Source of the DNA: Desulfovibrio sp. MES5 | GTDB lineage: Bacteria > Desulfobacterota > Desulfovibrionia > Desulfovibrionales > Desulfovibrionaceae | DNA: 38,703 nt | Direction of reading: 5' to 3' | Assembly: GCF_002237645.1 (NCBI RefSeq) | Contig: NZ_MJUZ01000023.1 | Coordinates: forward strand, 1-38,703 | Program-made: the position numbers and the translations under genes | Shown: piece by piece, positions 25,286 through 32,781 of the stretch | How positions within the stretch are numbered: the stretch's first letter is position 1 | How the letters are laid out: each line of letters begins with the position of its first letter | The notes under the pieces: generated by a model | What the model saw: only the letters and a program-made list of their open reading frames with translations | What the model was told of the DNA's origin: nothing | Database searches by the model: none

Positions 25286-28105
25286 TTAAAACTCCCCGCC
25301 AAATTCCATGTCCCCCGCTTTTACCTGGGGCTTCACCTCAATATTTCCAGCCAGCCCCTCCCATGCAGACGGGATAAAACCGTAACCGCGAACGTTACGC
25401 CCGCTGATCCACTTTGTGGTCACAAGGCTCCCCTTGCCGCTCGTCAAAAGCCAGCCCTGCTGTTTCATGTGTTCTAACAGCTCATGCCTGTTTACTCCTT
25501 TGGCGAGGTCGTTGAAGGCCGGGGTTATCATAAAAAACCTCTGTTCCCCCTTGTCTTCCCACCTGTAGCCCGCAAGGTCGCGCATATTTTCTCCCAAACC
25601 GTTCACCTCAACAAAACGGCTCCTGCCGTGGCGTGCGAAGAAGTCCTTGAAGCGGTCAAGCGCCTTCATGATTTCCAGATTGCCGACGCCACCGCGCCCT
25701 TCAAGCCAGATTCGGAACCATTCCGCCACAGCGTCACGGGATTCGTCCGGCGTCCAGGGCAGAATGCCGTTTTTCGCTGCGAACATGCCCGCAGCGGCTA
25801 TCAGGCCAAATTTTACAGCAACTCGACGAACCTGGCCGCACGAACCATCAGGACAGTATAACTTGGCAAACTTTTCGATGTTTTCTTTGATATCAGCCCC
25901 ATTAGCATCCAGTTCCTGATTGCTAGTACCACACAAGTCCGTCAAAAAGGCCCTAAGGGGCGTACCGTAGAAATGCCTCGTGGCATCCTTTAAATGCTCG
26001 CTCAGGGACGCGGGGTTTTCGAAGCCATACAAACAGGAGTAGGAGTTTTTACCGGCCCCACGATCAATAGGGAGATTGACAACGCGGACATTCTGACCCG
26101 CCATCGCGCGAAATTTTCCCGTTTCTTCAATCTTTTCGTCCATTGTCAGTTCGCCTGTGGAAAACAACTGGACTCTCCACTGGTAGGCTTTGCGCTGCGT
26201 GGCATCGGCCCGCATGCGCTCCTTGCCCTGGCCGTTGGATAACATGTAAATCGTCTGGGCAACGGTGTCGGCTGTGGCTTGCCCGCTTTCGTCCATGACC
26301 AGCAGGCCGTCATTGTGCTGAACTGCGGTATGCTCGATAGCGTTATGCGTACTACGCCACTGTCGAACAAACCCCTTGTTCTCATTGCCACCGCAAAGAC
26401 TGCCCGCCAACAGAGCTAACGTCGTCTTGCCAGTGGATGACGGCCCGAACAGATGCAATCCTCCTCCCTCAACCCCACAAAGGTGCAGAAGCGGCCCAGT
26501 CAAGGCAAAAGCTGAAACCAGCATCAGCAGGGTATTGCCTCGGCAATAACGTCCAATGTGTTCCTGCCACTGCGCAAGCTCACCAGAGCATTTAAACAGG
26601 CTGTTTCCCTGTGTATAGTTGATATCTTCGTTTCCTCCCTCGCCAAAAATCGCATCGGGAAGGACATATCGGTTGCCATGCCACCCCAGCCGTTCCACGT
26701 TGATGAAGACTTTGTCCGTAGCGGCAAGCCGCAGGTAATCCATGATAAATTTCCCCATCTTTCCGCCGGTCAGCTCAAGTCCGTGGTCGCAAAGCATTGC
26801 TAATACACTATCGCCGTGTCCCGCGCAGTCCTTCATAGCAATACTTAATCTGGTGTTTCTGGCATCAGGTGTCACCAACTCCACCAGCCTTGCCCAGCCA
26901 GTGCCGTCCGTGTTGCGCATCTTGCCGAGAATCTTCAGAGGGCTGCACACCTTGAAGCTATCGCCCTCCAGCGTGCCATGGGAAGGGGAATAGTACAAAC
27001 CGTCCTTTTCCGGGCTGAACGACTCGGCCGCAACGACGGTATCGCTTTGGCGTTTGCGCTCCAGATCAAGTGGGCTGCGAACCTTGCAACGTGGGCTGCA
27101 TTGAAAGATTGCCTGAATTTCTTCGCAACTGGCCGGATAGCCCTTTTGTAGCGCATGCAGAAATTTGGCACGCGTTTTTTCTGGCGCATATTCTGCGTGG
27201 GGGCGGCTATATTCTTGCGCCAGTTCAAGCCCTTTTTCCCCAAGGGGAGCCAGAGCCCGCAGCATCATGAACCACTCTGGCTCACTCAGAATTTCGGCGT
27301 GTTCACGGCAATGGCGCATGAACTGGCATTCTGAAAGAGACTGAAGGTTGTAACTGCGTGGGTCTAAAGATTGCCAGTTTATCAGGACGTGATCGTAAAG
27401 GTCTGCCATCCCTGTCGCGGTGGGTGGCACTGCTAGCACTGAGATAGTGTTGGGTTTCCGCGTCAGATCAAGCAAAGAATCAATATCCCGCTCAAAAAAT
27501 GCTTCTACGCTGACCTGCACCTTGTAGCGCCCGTCAGGCCGCCTGACATTGGGAGCACGCAGCAGATGCCCCTTGCCCATGCAATACAGGCTTTCATCAA
27601 CAAGGTCGCCGACAGTTTTATCCTTAAGCTTCGCGGGCACAGATTCGCCTAGAGCCAGCATTCCTAGAGCCTGGTTGTGGGGGTGATGCAAAAAATGCCT
27701 TTCAAGCATTTTGCGATGTAACCGGGGCAGGAAGGGATGCCCGTTTTCGCCGCCAAAAATTTCAGTGGGAATGCGGATATGAACCCCTTTGCTGCCGCTC
27801 ATGAAGTAATCGAGCATGGTTGGGTCAAAACCATCGTAAGCACGGGCCAAATCCGTGATAAACGTGCGTGCCGCGATCACTGCCAGAAACGGCGCTTCTT
27901 TGCAGTCGATGTCCAACCACAGGTCGCCGTAACGAACTGGCTCAGGTTTCCCCTTCTCGGGTTCGTAAGCGAAGCTTGTGGTTGAGAACGCTGTATACCC
28001 TTCATCAAGCGCCTGTGATCGCGATTCTGGCGTGTCCTCAATAAAAATCCAAGGGCCATAACCACTATCGGGTGTTCCAGCGTAAACAAATTTGTTCGTA
28101 TCCAT
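25286..28105 (-). CDS. Primase-helicase fusion: archaeo-eukaryotic-type primase domain plus DUF927 ATPase
   Basis: This 939-residue protein is probably the replication initiator of the island. The N-terminus (about 1-250) resembles an archaeo-eukaryotic primase: DLWLDIDCKE gives the metal-binding D65xD67, and SGSKGVHI gives the sxH motif with H109. The central DUF927 part (about 370-780) has Walker A GPSSTGKTT near residue 552 and Walker B LLVMDESGQ near 601, with LSNGQGKERM as a sensor or arginine-finger region. The C-terminus (about 785-939) is a DNA-binding-like segment, GYRWEDKGEQRFFMITPAFNDLAKGVNRHELLEHMKQQG. A diverged copy of this C-terminus lies at 31011-31485. An AlpA-like gene lies upstream on the same strand. 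Start ATG is at 28103-28105, where MDTNKFVYAG begins. Confidence 0.85.
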   Translation of the reverse strand: MDTNKFVYAGTPDSGYGPWIFIEDTPESRSQALDEGYTAFSTTSFAYEPEKGKPEPVRYGDLWLDIDCKEAPFLAVIAARTFITDLARAYDGFDPTMLDYFMSGSKGVHIRIPTEIFGGENGHPFLPRLHRKMLERHFLHHPHNQALGMLALGESVPAKLKDKTVGDLVDESLYCMGKGHLLRAPNVRRPDGRYKVQVSVEAFFERDIDSLLDLTRKPNTISVLAVPPTATGMADLYDHVLINWQSLDPRSYNLQSLSECQFMRHCREHAEILSEPEWFMMLRALAPLGEKGLELAQEYSRPHAEYAPEKTRAKFLHALQKGYPASCEEIQAIFQCSPRCKVRSPLDLERKRQSDTVVAAESFSPEKDGLYYSPSHGTLEGDSFKVCSPLKILGKMRNTDGTGWARLVELVTPDARNTRLSIAMKDCAGHGDSVLAMLCDHGLELTGGKMGKFIMDYLRLAATDKVFINVERLGWHGNRYVLPDAIFGEGGNEDINYTQGNSLFKCSGELAQWQEHIGRYCRGNTLLMLVSAFALTGPLLHLCGVEGGGLHLFGPSSTGKTTLALLAGSLCGGNENKGFVRQWRSTHNAIEHTAVQHNDGLLVMDESGQATADTVAQTIYMLSNGQGKERMRADATQRKAYQWRVQLFSTGELTMDEKIEETGKFRAMAGQNVRVVNLPIDRGAGKNSYSCLYGFENPASLSEHLKDATRHFYGTPLRAFLTDLCGTSNQELDANGADIKENIEKFAKLYCPDGSCGQVRRVAVKFGLIAAAGMFAAKNGILPWTPDESRDAVAEWFRIWLEGRGGVGNLEIMKALDRFKDFFARHGRSRFVEVNGLGENMRDLAGYRWEDKGEQRFFMITPAFNDLAKGVNRHELLEHMKQQGWLLTSGKGSLVTTKWISGRNVRGYGFIPSAWEGLAGNIEVKPQVKAGDMEFGGEF

Positions 28106-28175
28106 GGTAAAATATCCTTTTTGGCCTTAAATGTTGAAAAATTCCACAACGGGAAAAAAATTGCCGCATATAATA

Positions 28176-28211
28176 GCGAAGGGGGCATGATGTGGATCAT
28201 GCCCCCTTTGC
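28176..28211. other. Long perfect hairpin between the AlpA-like and primase genes
   Basis: GCGAAGGGGGCATGAT (28176-28191) pairs with 28196-28211 (one G-T pair) around GTGG. It sits in the leader of the primase gene, with no T run on the minus strand, so it may be an operator or an mRNA structure limiting primase expression rather than a terminator. Confidence 0.6.
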
Positions 28212-28240
28212 TGAACTGCCAGTGCAATTTTTGCCTTCGC

Positions 28241-28474
28241 TCATTGATGAACGTACTGCCGAAGCCATTGCAAGAAGCTTCTGCGCTCATAGCAGACTTT
28301 TTTTCGAATACGGATTTTTACCCATGGCCCGTTACCAGTGGCATCAAGATTTGAAAGGGTTTTGGCCCTGATCAATCCCCCCATCTGCCGGGCCGCCTCC
28401 TCGCGTGAAAAGACAGGCGGAAGATTTTTCTCCAACTGCTCAAAAACTGTGGTTTCAGATGTAAAATTGCTCAT
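28241..28474 (-). CDS. AlpA/excisionase-like small DNA-binding protein
   Basis: This 77-residue basic protein has the layout of AlpA-type regulators: a short N-terminal arm, then FSREEAARQMGGLIRAKTLSNLDATGNGPWVKIRIRKKVCYERRSFLQWLRQ. The helix-turn-helix of the MerR/AlpA class is followed by the typical GPWVKIR...YERRSFLQWL end. AlpA-like proteins often act as recombination directionality factors or activators of integrases in tRNA-integrated islands. GGAGG precedes the ATG. It lies upstream of the primase-helicase on the same strand, separated by 135 bases and a strong hairpin. Confidence 0.82.
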   Translation of the reverse strand: MSNFTSETTVFEQLEKNLPPVFSREEAARQMGGLIRAKTLSNLDATGNGPWVKIRIRKKVCYERRSFLQWLRQYVHQ

Positions 28475-28501
28475 TGTTCAATATCCTCCAGTAATTTTCA
28501 T

Positions 28502-28532
28502 ACTATATAGGCATGTAATAGCCTGATATAGT
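28502..28532. promoter_or_regulatory. Inverted repeat in the AlpA-like gene promoter region
   Basis: ACTATATAGGC (28502-28512) and GCCTGATATAGT (28521-28532) are inverted copies differing by one extra base. They lie 28 bases ahead of the AlpA-like ATG and overlap a plausible TATAGT -10 box on the minus strand, so they could be an operator. Confidence 0.5.
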
Positions 28533-28703
28533 AATCAATTACAAAATCATAACCTCGTCGCACAGATGCAAATAAAGACTATCGCACGGAATAAAAACCT
28601 TGCGGGATCGATCGGCGCTTGGCACGCAGTAAAAATGGATTTTTTGACTTTGACAGTGAAATTTATAGCGGAATACCTGCTACGAATACGGTCAAAATTG
28701 ATG

Positions 28704-29597
28704 TCAGGGCTTACCAGAAGAATAATCATAGTCCCAGTAACGTTGCCACGGCCCACCATGTGGCACCCCTGAAATGACCACGCAGCTTTTGGGCTGGTTC
28801 ACAGCCCGGCAGAAACCCTCGCTGATTTCTGTGGGCATAACCGCGTCAGTATTGCTGCTTAAATGCCTCTGGGGCAAGTGCTGCAACGATGGAGCGACCG
28901 TTATGGGGTTTAGAGATTCAGCAAGAGGGCTGATGCCCTGCAACTGCGTCCAGGCCTCAGTATCAAGATTGCCCGCAATAGTTCCCAGAAAGACCACATC
29001 CTGCCTCATGGCAGCCAGAAGCGCCGCAGCCCCACCACCGCCAGAAAACCCGACCAGAATGACCCGTTCCGTGCCGCACGCAGCCTTGGCCTGGGTAATG
29101 GCCGCATCAAGGCTGTTAATCACCTCAGGCCCGAGCCGCGCTGACGTCCAGTAGCGCTTTGAACACTGTCGTCTGTCCTCGCCCTGTACATACTGGCACG
29201 GCCTCGCCAGATAAAGCACGGGGTCCGACCCCGGATCGGCCATAGCCAAGCGCAGGGCCACAGGATTACGCGGCGTGGGGTCTGCAGATGGCCGGGTGCG
29301 TGACTCCCAAGCGTGTCCATCGCCTTCGATGTATACACGCAGGGTTTCAGGATGGGGTGAAAGACCGGGGCGGTACATCCCGTAGAGGGTAAAAGTCTGA
29401 GTCGGAAAGAGGCGTTCAGTAAAGCCGTGCTGTTGGGCGAGTGCTTGTGCCGCTTGTCGGGGAGAAGGGGCACAGGCCGATAGAAAACACAGTATCGCTG
29501 CCAGTTGAAAAAGCAAACACATGCCAGCGCGCTTGCTGCCGCTTTTTATAGTGCGCTCTTTTGAACCCTCTGAAGGCGGAGACACAAAATTTGCCAT
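28704..29597 (-). CDS. Lipoprotein alpha/beta hydrolase
   Basis: This 297-residue protein has an N-terminal lipoprotein signal (basic KRAG, then MCLLFQLAAILCFLSAC with a lipobox near residue 42). The hydrolase core shows the nucleophile elbow GFSGGGG near residue 180, oxyanion-side sequence LRVYIEGDGHAWESR, and a late SGVPHGGPWQ segment with a plausible catalytic histidine. It is therefore likely an envelope-anchored serine hydrolase with an unidentified substrate. The start is uncertain: the ATG at 29595-29597 gives a long charged N-region, while the ATG at 29520-29522 gives a shorter one; neither has a good ribosome site. A tandem-HTH regulator lies 25 bases upstream in the same direction. 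Confidence 0.75.
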   Translation of the reverse strand: MANFVSPPSEGSKERTIKSGSKRAGMCLLFQLAAILCFLSACAPSPRQAAQALAQQHGFTERLFPTQTFTLYGMYRPGLSPHPETLRVYIEGDGHAWESRTRPSADPTPRNPVALRLAMADPGSDPVLYLARPCQYVQGEDRRQCSKRYWTSARLGPEVINSLDAAITQAKAACGTERVILVGFSGGGGAAALLAAMRQDVVFLGTIAGNLDTEAWTQLQGISPLAESLNPITVAPSLQHLPQRHLSSNTDAVMPTEISEGFCRAVNQPKSCVVISGVPHGGPWQRYWDYDYSSGKP

Positions 29598-29622
29598 ACT
29601 GCGGGATTAGCACAGGAACGCG

Positions 29623-30186
29623 CTATTGGCCATATTCCTCATGGCTGCTCGAGCCATTAAGCGGGATAGCTGCAACTTGGTGCAGTTGTACAAAAAATTC
29701 TCGAATATCAACTCCGGTCGCAGTCACGAGGGCAAGAGCGGACATCACGCCAGGCTCTTGCTTACCCTTCTCTACCGCATTGATATTGCGAAGATTGTAG
29801 CCAGCATATTTTGCCATGGCCGTTTGCGACATGCCGACAGCCTGTCTGGCCTGAACCAGCAGCGGACCGAAGAGGCTTTTCAAGCCCTCAGTAGCTTCAG
29901 GTGGCTGATATGTCACGCGCACCCTTTTGGTTGGAGATAACAACCCATCGTACCTTTCTCTGGCGATTTTTTGGGAAAGTGCTTCAAAAAATTCCCCAGG
30001 ATCTGTGCCAACCGCTGCCACCATGCGCAGGGCAAGCAGCACACCAGGCTGACGCAAGCCGCCTTCAATACGCTGGATGTTGCGTGTGTGGTGCTGCAGA
30101 CGCACAGATACCGTCCACTGCGATATTTCTTTTTGTTCGCGTTCTTGCCGGAACATCGGTCCGAAGGGGCATAGTGAATCTTGCAT
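29623..30186 (-). CDS. Tandem XRE-type helix-turn-helix regulator
   Basis: This 187-residue protein consists of two similar HTH modules. The first (about residues 8-75) reads FGPMFRQEREQKEISQWTVSVRLQHHTRNIQRIEGGLRQPGVLLALRMVAAVGTDPGEFFEAL, and the second (about 105-172) reads FGPLLVQARQAVGMSQTAMAKYAGYNLRNINAVEKGKQEPGVMSALALVTATGVDIREFFVQL. The shared pattern (RNI/N, E.G..QPGV, ALRMV/ALALV, GxDxxEFF) shows an internal duplication, so one chain could bind DNA as a pseudo-dimer. It diverges from the autotransporter fragment over 155 bases and precedes the lipoprotein hydrolase, either of which it may control. The second module is closer to standard XRE sequences. Confidence 0.8.
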   Translation of the reverse strand: MQDSLCPFGPMFRQEREQKEISQWTVSVRLQHHTRNIQRIEGGLRQPGVLLALRMVAAVGTDPGEFFEALSQKIARERYDGLLSPTKRVRVTYQPPEATEGLKSLFGPLLVQARQAVGMSQTAMAKYAGYNLRNINAVEKGKQEPGVMSALALVTATGVDIREFFVQLHQVAAIPLNGSSSHEEYGQ

Positions 30187-30341
30187 ATTACAAGATTTCT
30201 ATGAAATGCTGCTTATCCGCTAGTAGTCTATTGACCGACGGCCAATTTTACATAATTCTCATGTCGGAAAATCAATGCTGTTTCGACTTTCAAAAAAGAA
30301 GACGTTTTCAGCACAACCAGACAATTTCCGAGGAGGATTGC

Positions 30342-31037
30342 ATGCGATTTACACAAGGCGCCCTGGGTATGCTTGTGCAACGCTACAGGGGAATTCTGAA
30401 AAAATGTCATTTGCTCAATGTGCTTGGCGGAGCGGTGGTCAGCGCGCTTTTGCTGGGAGGGGCCAATATGGCGTTTGCCGCAGCCCCCATTGCCATCAGC
30501 GACTCGCATCAGGTGGCGGACGGCGCTACAGAAACCTACACCACCATTGATGTGAACAACGGGGGTACGCTCGGCATTGCTCGCAACGCCAAAGTGACAG
30601 GCTCAGATGTTACCGTGAACACTGGCGGCATACTGGCTTCAGTGAAGAATCTGCACTTCGGTTCTTTCAATCCTGAGCCGAGCACGGGACTGCTGGCGGA
30701 CAGCCTTACAGTCAACGGCGGCACGGTGACCGGTTCGCACCTGGGGCTTTCCACCGGGGGCACTGTGGATGTCAGCAGTGGCTCTCTGGCGCTGGAAACT
30801 CTGGACCTGGGGCAGGGGCAGATGTCCGTTTCAGGCGGCACGCTCAAAATGGGGAATTTGAGTATTGCCAATGACAAGCTTGTGGGCAGTGCGACCACCG
30901 GCGCGCTGGCGCTGAACAACAATGGGCAGATTCAAATTTCAGAGGTTCTGAGTATCACAGGCGGCAACTTTGCCAATACATTGGCTGGTGGGATTCAGGC
31001 CGGAAGCCTTGTGCTGGACAGCGGAAGAATCAAGTGA
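30342..31037 (+). pseudogene. Autotransporter adhesin, N-terminal fragment
   Basis: This 231-residue open frame begins with an extended signal peptide (MRFTQGALGMLVQRYRGILKKCHLLNVLGGAVVSALLLGGANMAFA) of the kind used by large autotransporters. Beta-helix-like repeats follow, rich in G, N, S, T (VNNGGTLGIARNAKVTGSDVTVNTGG; LTVNGGTVTGSHLGLSTGGTVDVSSGSLAL). GAGGAGG precedes the ATG. The frame ends at 31037 inside sequence derived from a DUF927 gene. There is no outer-membrane beta-barrel, so the product cannot be displayed as a complete autotransporter. The gene was evidently cut by the insertion or rearrangement described in the next entry. Confidence 0.78.
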
Positions 31038-31485
31038 AGCCGTTGTGGAATGGCTCAACGTCTGGCTTGACGAGCGCGGCGGCGTTGGCAATCTGGAAAT
31101 CATGAAAGCTCTTGATCGCTTTAAGGATTTCTTTGCGCGCTATAGCAGAAGCCGTTTTGTTGATGTGGACGGCCTGGGTGAGAGTATGCGCGATCTGGCT
31201 GGCTATAGATGGGAGGACAAGGGTGACCTGCGATTATTCATGACAATCCCGACGTTCAACGACCTCGCCAAAGGAGTAAATCGCCATGAGTTGCTGGAGC
31301 ATATGAAGCGTCAGGGGTGGTTGTTGATGAACACCAAAGGAAATCCTACGGAAACAAAATGCATCAAGGGGCGGAACGTACGCGGCTATGGATTCATCCC
31401 TTCCGCATGGGAAGGCCGTGGAGACCTGGAAGAGCGGCACATGAATGTGGCAAAAGACTCCAAAGCCAGCGATTGTGACTTTTAA
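31011..31485 (+). pseudogene. 3' fragment of a second DUF927 primase-helicase gene
   Basis: From about CWTAEESSEAVVEW onward, the plus-strand frame closely follows the last 155 residues of the intact protein at 25286-28105 (GGVGNLEIMKALDRFKDFFAR, RDLAGYRWEDKG, FNDLAKGVNRHELLEHMK, GRNVRGYGFIPSAWEG). Roughly four of five residues are identical over the first 125, then the tails diverge. The orientation is opposite to the intact gene. It has no start of its own and lacks primase and ATPase domains. It is too diverged for a recent copy, so it is probably the remnant of a related element. The junction falls at GTGCTGGACAGCGG (31011-31024), where the two source genes share short sequence similarity. 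Confidence 0.85.
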
Positions 31486-31580
31486 GTTGTGCGGCGCACA
31501 AAAGCGTTTGTGCGATTTTTTGTATAAAACACCTGTATTTTCTTGGTGTTTTGAACCTTCGCACAAACGCACAGCTGCAC
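31486..31580 (+). repeat. GTGCG/CGCAC nested inverted-repeat element, copy B
   Basis: Directly after the fragment's stop come the palindrome TGTGCGGCGCACA (31488-31500), an outer 12-bp stem GCGTTTGTGCGA/TCGCACAAACGC (31504-31515 with 31559-31570) and an inner 8-bp stem AAAACACC/GGTGTTTT (31526-31533 with 31545-31552). Copy A behind the intact gene has the same layout. Confidence 0.75.
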
Positions 31581-31620
31581 AGCAGTTTTTTATACGGAAC
31601 AAAGAAGGGTAAAGCAAAAA

Positions 31621-31630
31621 GGGGGGGGGG
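31621..31630 (+). repeat. Homopolymer run of ten G
   Basis: A10-base G run preceded by AAAAA sits in non-coding DNA, 135 bases after the DUF927 fragment. Such runs slip easily in replication, but no promoter or gene start is obvious beside it. Confidence 0.9.
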
Positions 31631-31692
31631 AGATTACCAGGGCGGTTGATGCTCCAGTTTTGCCAAAAAAGAGCAAGAACAGTATGTTGTTT

Positions 31693-31738
31693 GTGCGCCT
31701 GTGCGCCTGTGCGCCTGTGCGCCTGTGCGCCTGTGCGA
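31693..31738 (+). repeat. Tandem octamer array GTGCGCCT x5 plus GTGCGA
   Basis: Five exact copies of GTGCGCCT run from 31693 to 31732, followed by GTGCGA. TTTGTGCG at the start of the array is the same word that forms the arms of the nested inverted-repeat elements, and GCGTTTGTGCGA recurs at 31791-31802. The gap 31486-31897 holds no gene that I can support. Confidence 0.9.
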
Positions 31739-31897
31739 TACCCAAAAAGTCTGGCAATTGTGGAGCCTTGAGACAAAATTCCGCACAGCAGCGTTTGTGC
31801 GAAATTCATTTCTGTTGTGCAAGGTGGTCACGCTCAGAAAAAAACATCTTGAAATCCCTGTCCGCTATCAAAATCGGCGTTGCCGAGTGAGAAGAGT

Positions 31898-32779
31898 CTA
31901 CTCCGCTTGTGGAGTTTCCCCCACGATGTTGCAGCCTATGGCGCAGTTGAGGCCCACATTGCTTGCCGCTCCATATGCATCCACCATTGCGGTCATAAAT
32001 TCTTCATTTCCCCGCCAAAAAGGGATTCCGCCAAGCCGCCGGGGCAGGGCGGCGGCAACAGCGGGAAACATAACGGCTCCAAGTTCAACCGGCGTTGCGC
32101 AGTGCCCCCAAAACTGTACAGGATCACAGGGGAGCGGTTCTGCCTCTTCCTGCGCGGCGTCCGGGTCGGTTTCGGCATCATTCGAGCCAGTACCCAGCAG
32201 TTCCAGAAGGGCCTCCCGCTCAATGCCCCGAAGCCTGAACAGCAAAAAGGGGTCCCGGTCAAACTCCTCTGCCACAAGGTAGTACACGGCTGCGATATGC
32301 TTGCACGGATTTGACCAGTCAGGGCACGAGCAGTCGGTTGTAAAGTCATCCTTCTTTGCAGGAAAAAGCGACAGTTTGGCATTTTTAAAGATTTCTTCAA
32401 TCTGTTGCGGCATCTGTCCGGACAAGAGAGCGGCGGAAAAGAGGGCTTCCTTGCGCAGTGCATGGCTGATGGTGGCCCACGCGTCAGCCTCCAGAGGTTT
32501 GACCCGCATGGTGACAGCATACGGCTTGGCCCGCGAACCCTGCACTTCGGCGGAAATGCAGCCTTTTTCCATTTGGATGGACACGACCTGACCTTTGCGG
32601 GCATAGGCGCGCCCACGGGTCAGCCGGGTGCCCAGCCCGAAGCTTTCAATAAGCTCGATCCAGCGTTTGGCCCACCAGCTTTGCCCAAAGCCGCCGCGCC
32701 GACTTTGGGACTTGATGCCCCCCTTGACCTCGCGGGCTTGCGATGGGGGAAAGCCGCCATATTCACGATACCAGGCCAT
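31898..32779 (-). CDS. SWIM zinc-finger protein
   Basis: This 293-residue protein carries a SWIM zinc finger, CSCPDWSNPCKHIAAVYY (CxCx6CxH), near residues 168-180. The N-terminus is the family's typical block: SQSRRGGFGQSWWAKRWIELIESFGLGTRLTRGRAYARKGQVVSIQMEKGCISAEVQGSRAKPYAV. It matches YwqB-like proteins that are commonly encoded beside SNF2 ATPases. SWIM fingers bind DNA or proteins; this one's role is unknown, but it is probably a partner of the helicase upstream. The start at 32779 is chosen because GGAGGAG, overlapping the helicase stop, lies just before it, so the genes are translationally linked. The longer frame to 32854 is not needed. Confidence 0.88.
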   Translation of the reverse strand: MAWYREYGGFPPSQAREVKGGIKSQSRRGGFGQSWWAKRWIELIESFGLGTRLTRGRAYARKGQVVSIQMEKGCISAEVQGSRAKPYAVTMRVKPLEADAWATISHALRKEALFSAALLSGQMPQQIEEIFKNAKLSLFPAKKDDFTTDCSCPDWSNPCKHIAAVYYLVAEEFDRDPFLLFRLRGIEREALLELLGTGSNDAETDPDAAQEEAEPLPCDPVQFWGHCATPVELGAVMFPAVAAALPRRLGGIPFWRGNEEFMTAMVDAYGAASNVGLNCAIGCNIVGETPQAE

Positions 32780-32781
32780 GT

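Noticed and set aside
28566..28772. Small plus-strand frame between the AlpA-like gene and the lipoprotein gene
   Set aside because: It overlaps the lipoprotein 3' end antisense and has no start signals or domain. The 28475-28703 gap otherwise shows only the inverted repeat at 28502-28532.
31693..31738. Short tandem array considered as a CRISPR
   Set aside because: The units are eight bases with no spacers, and no cas genes are present.
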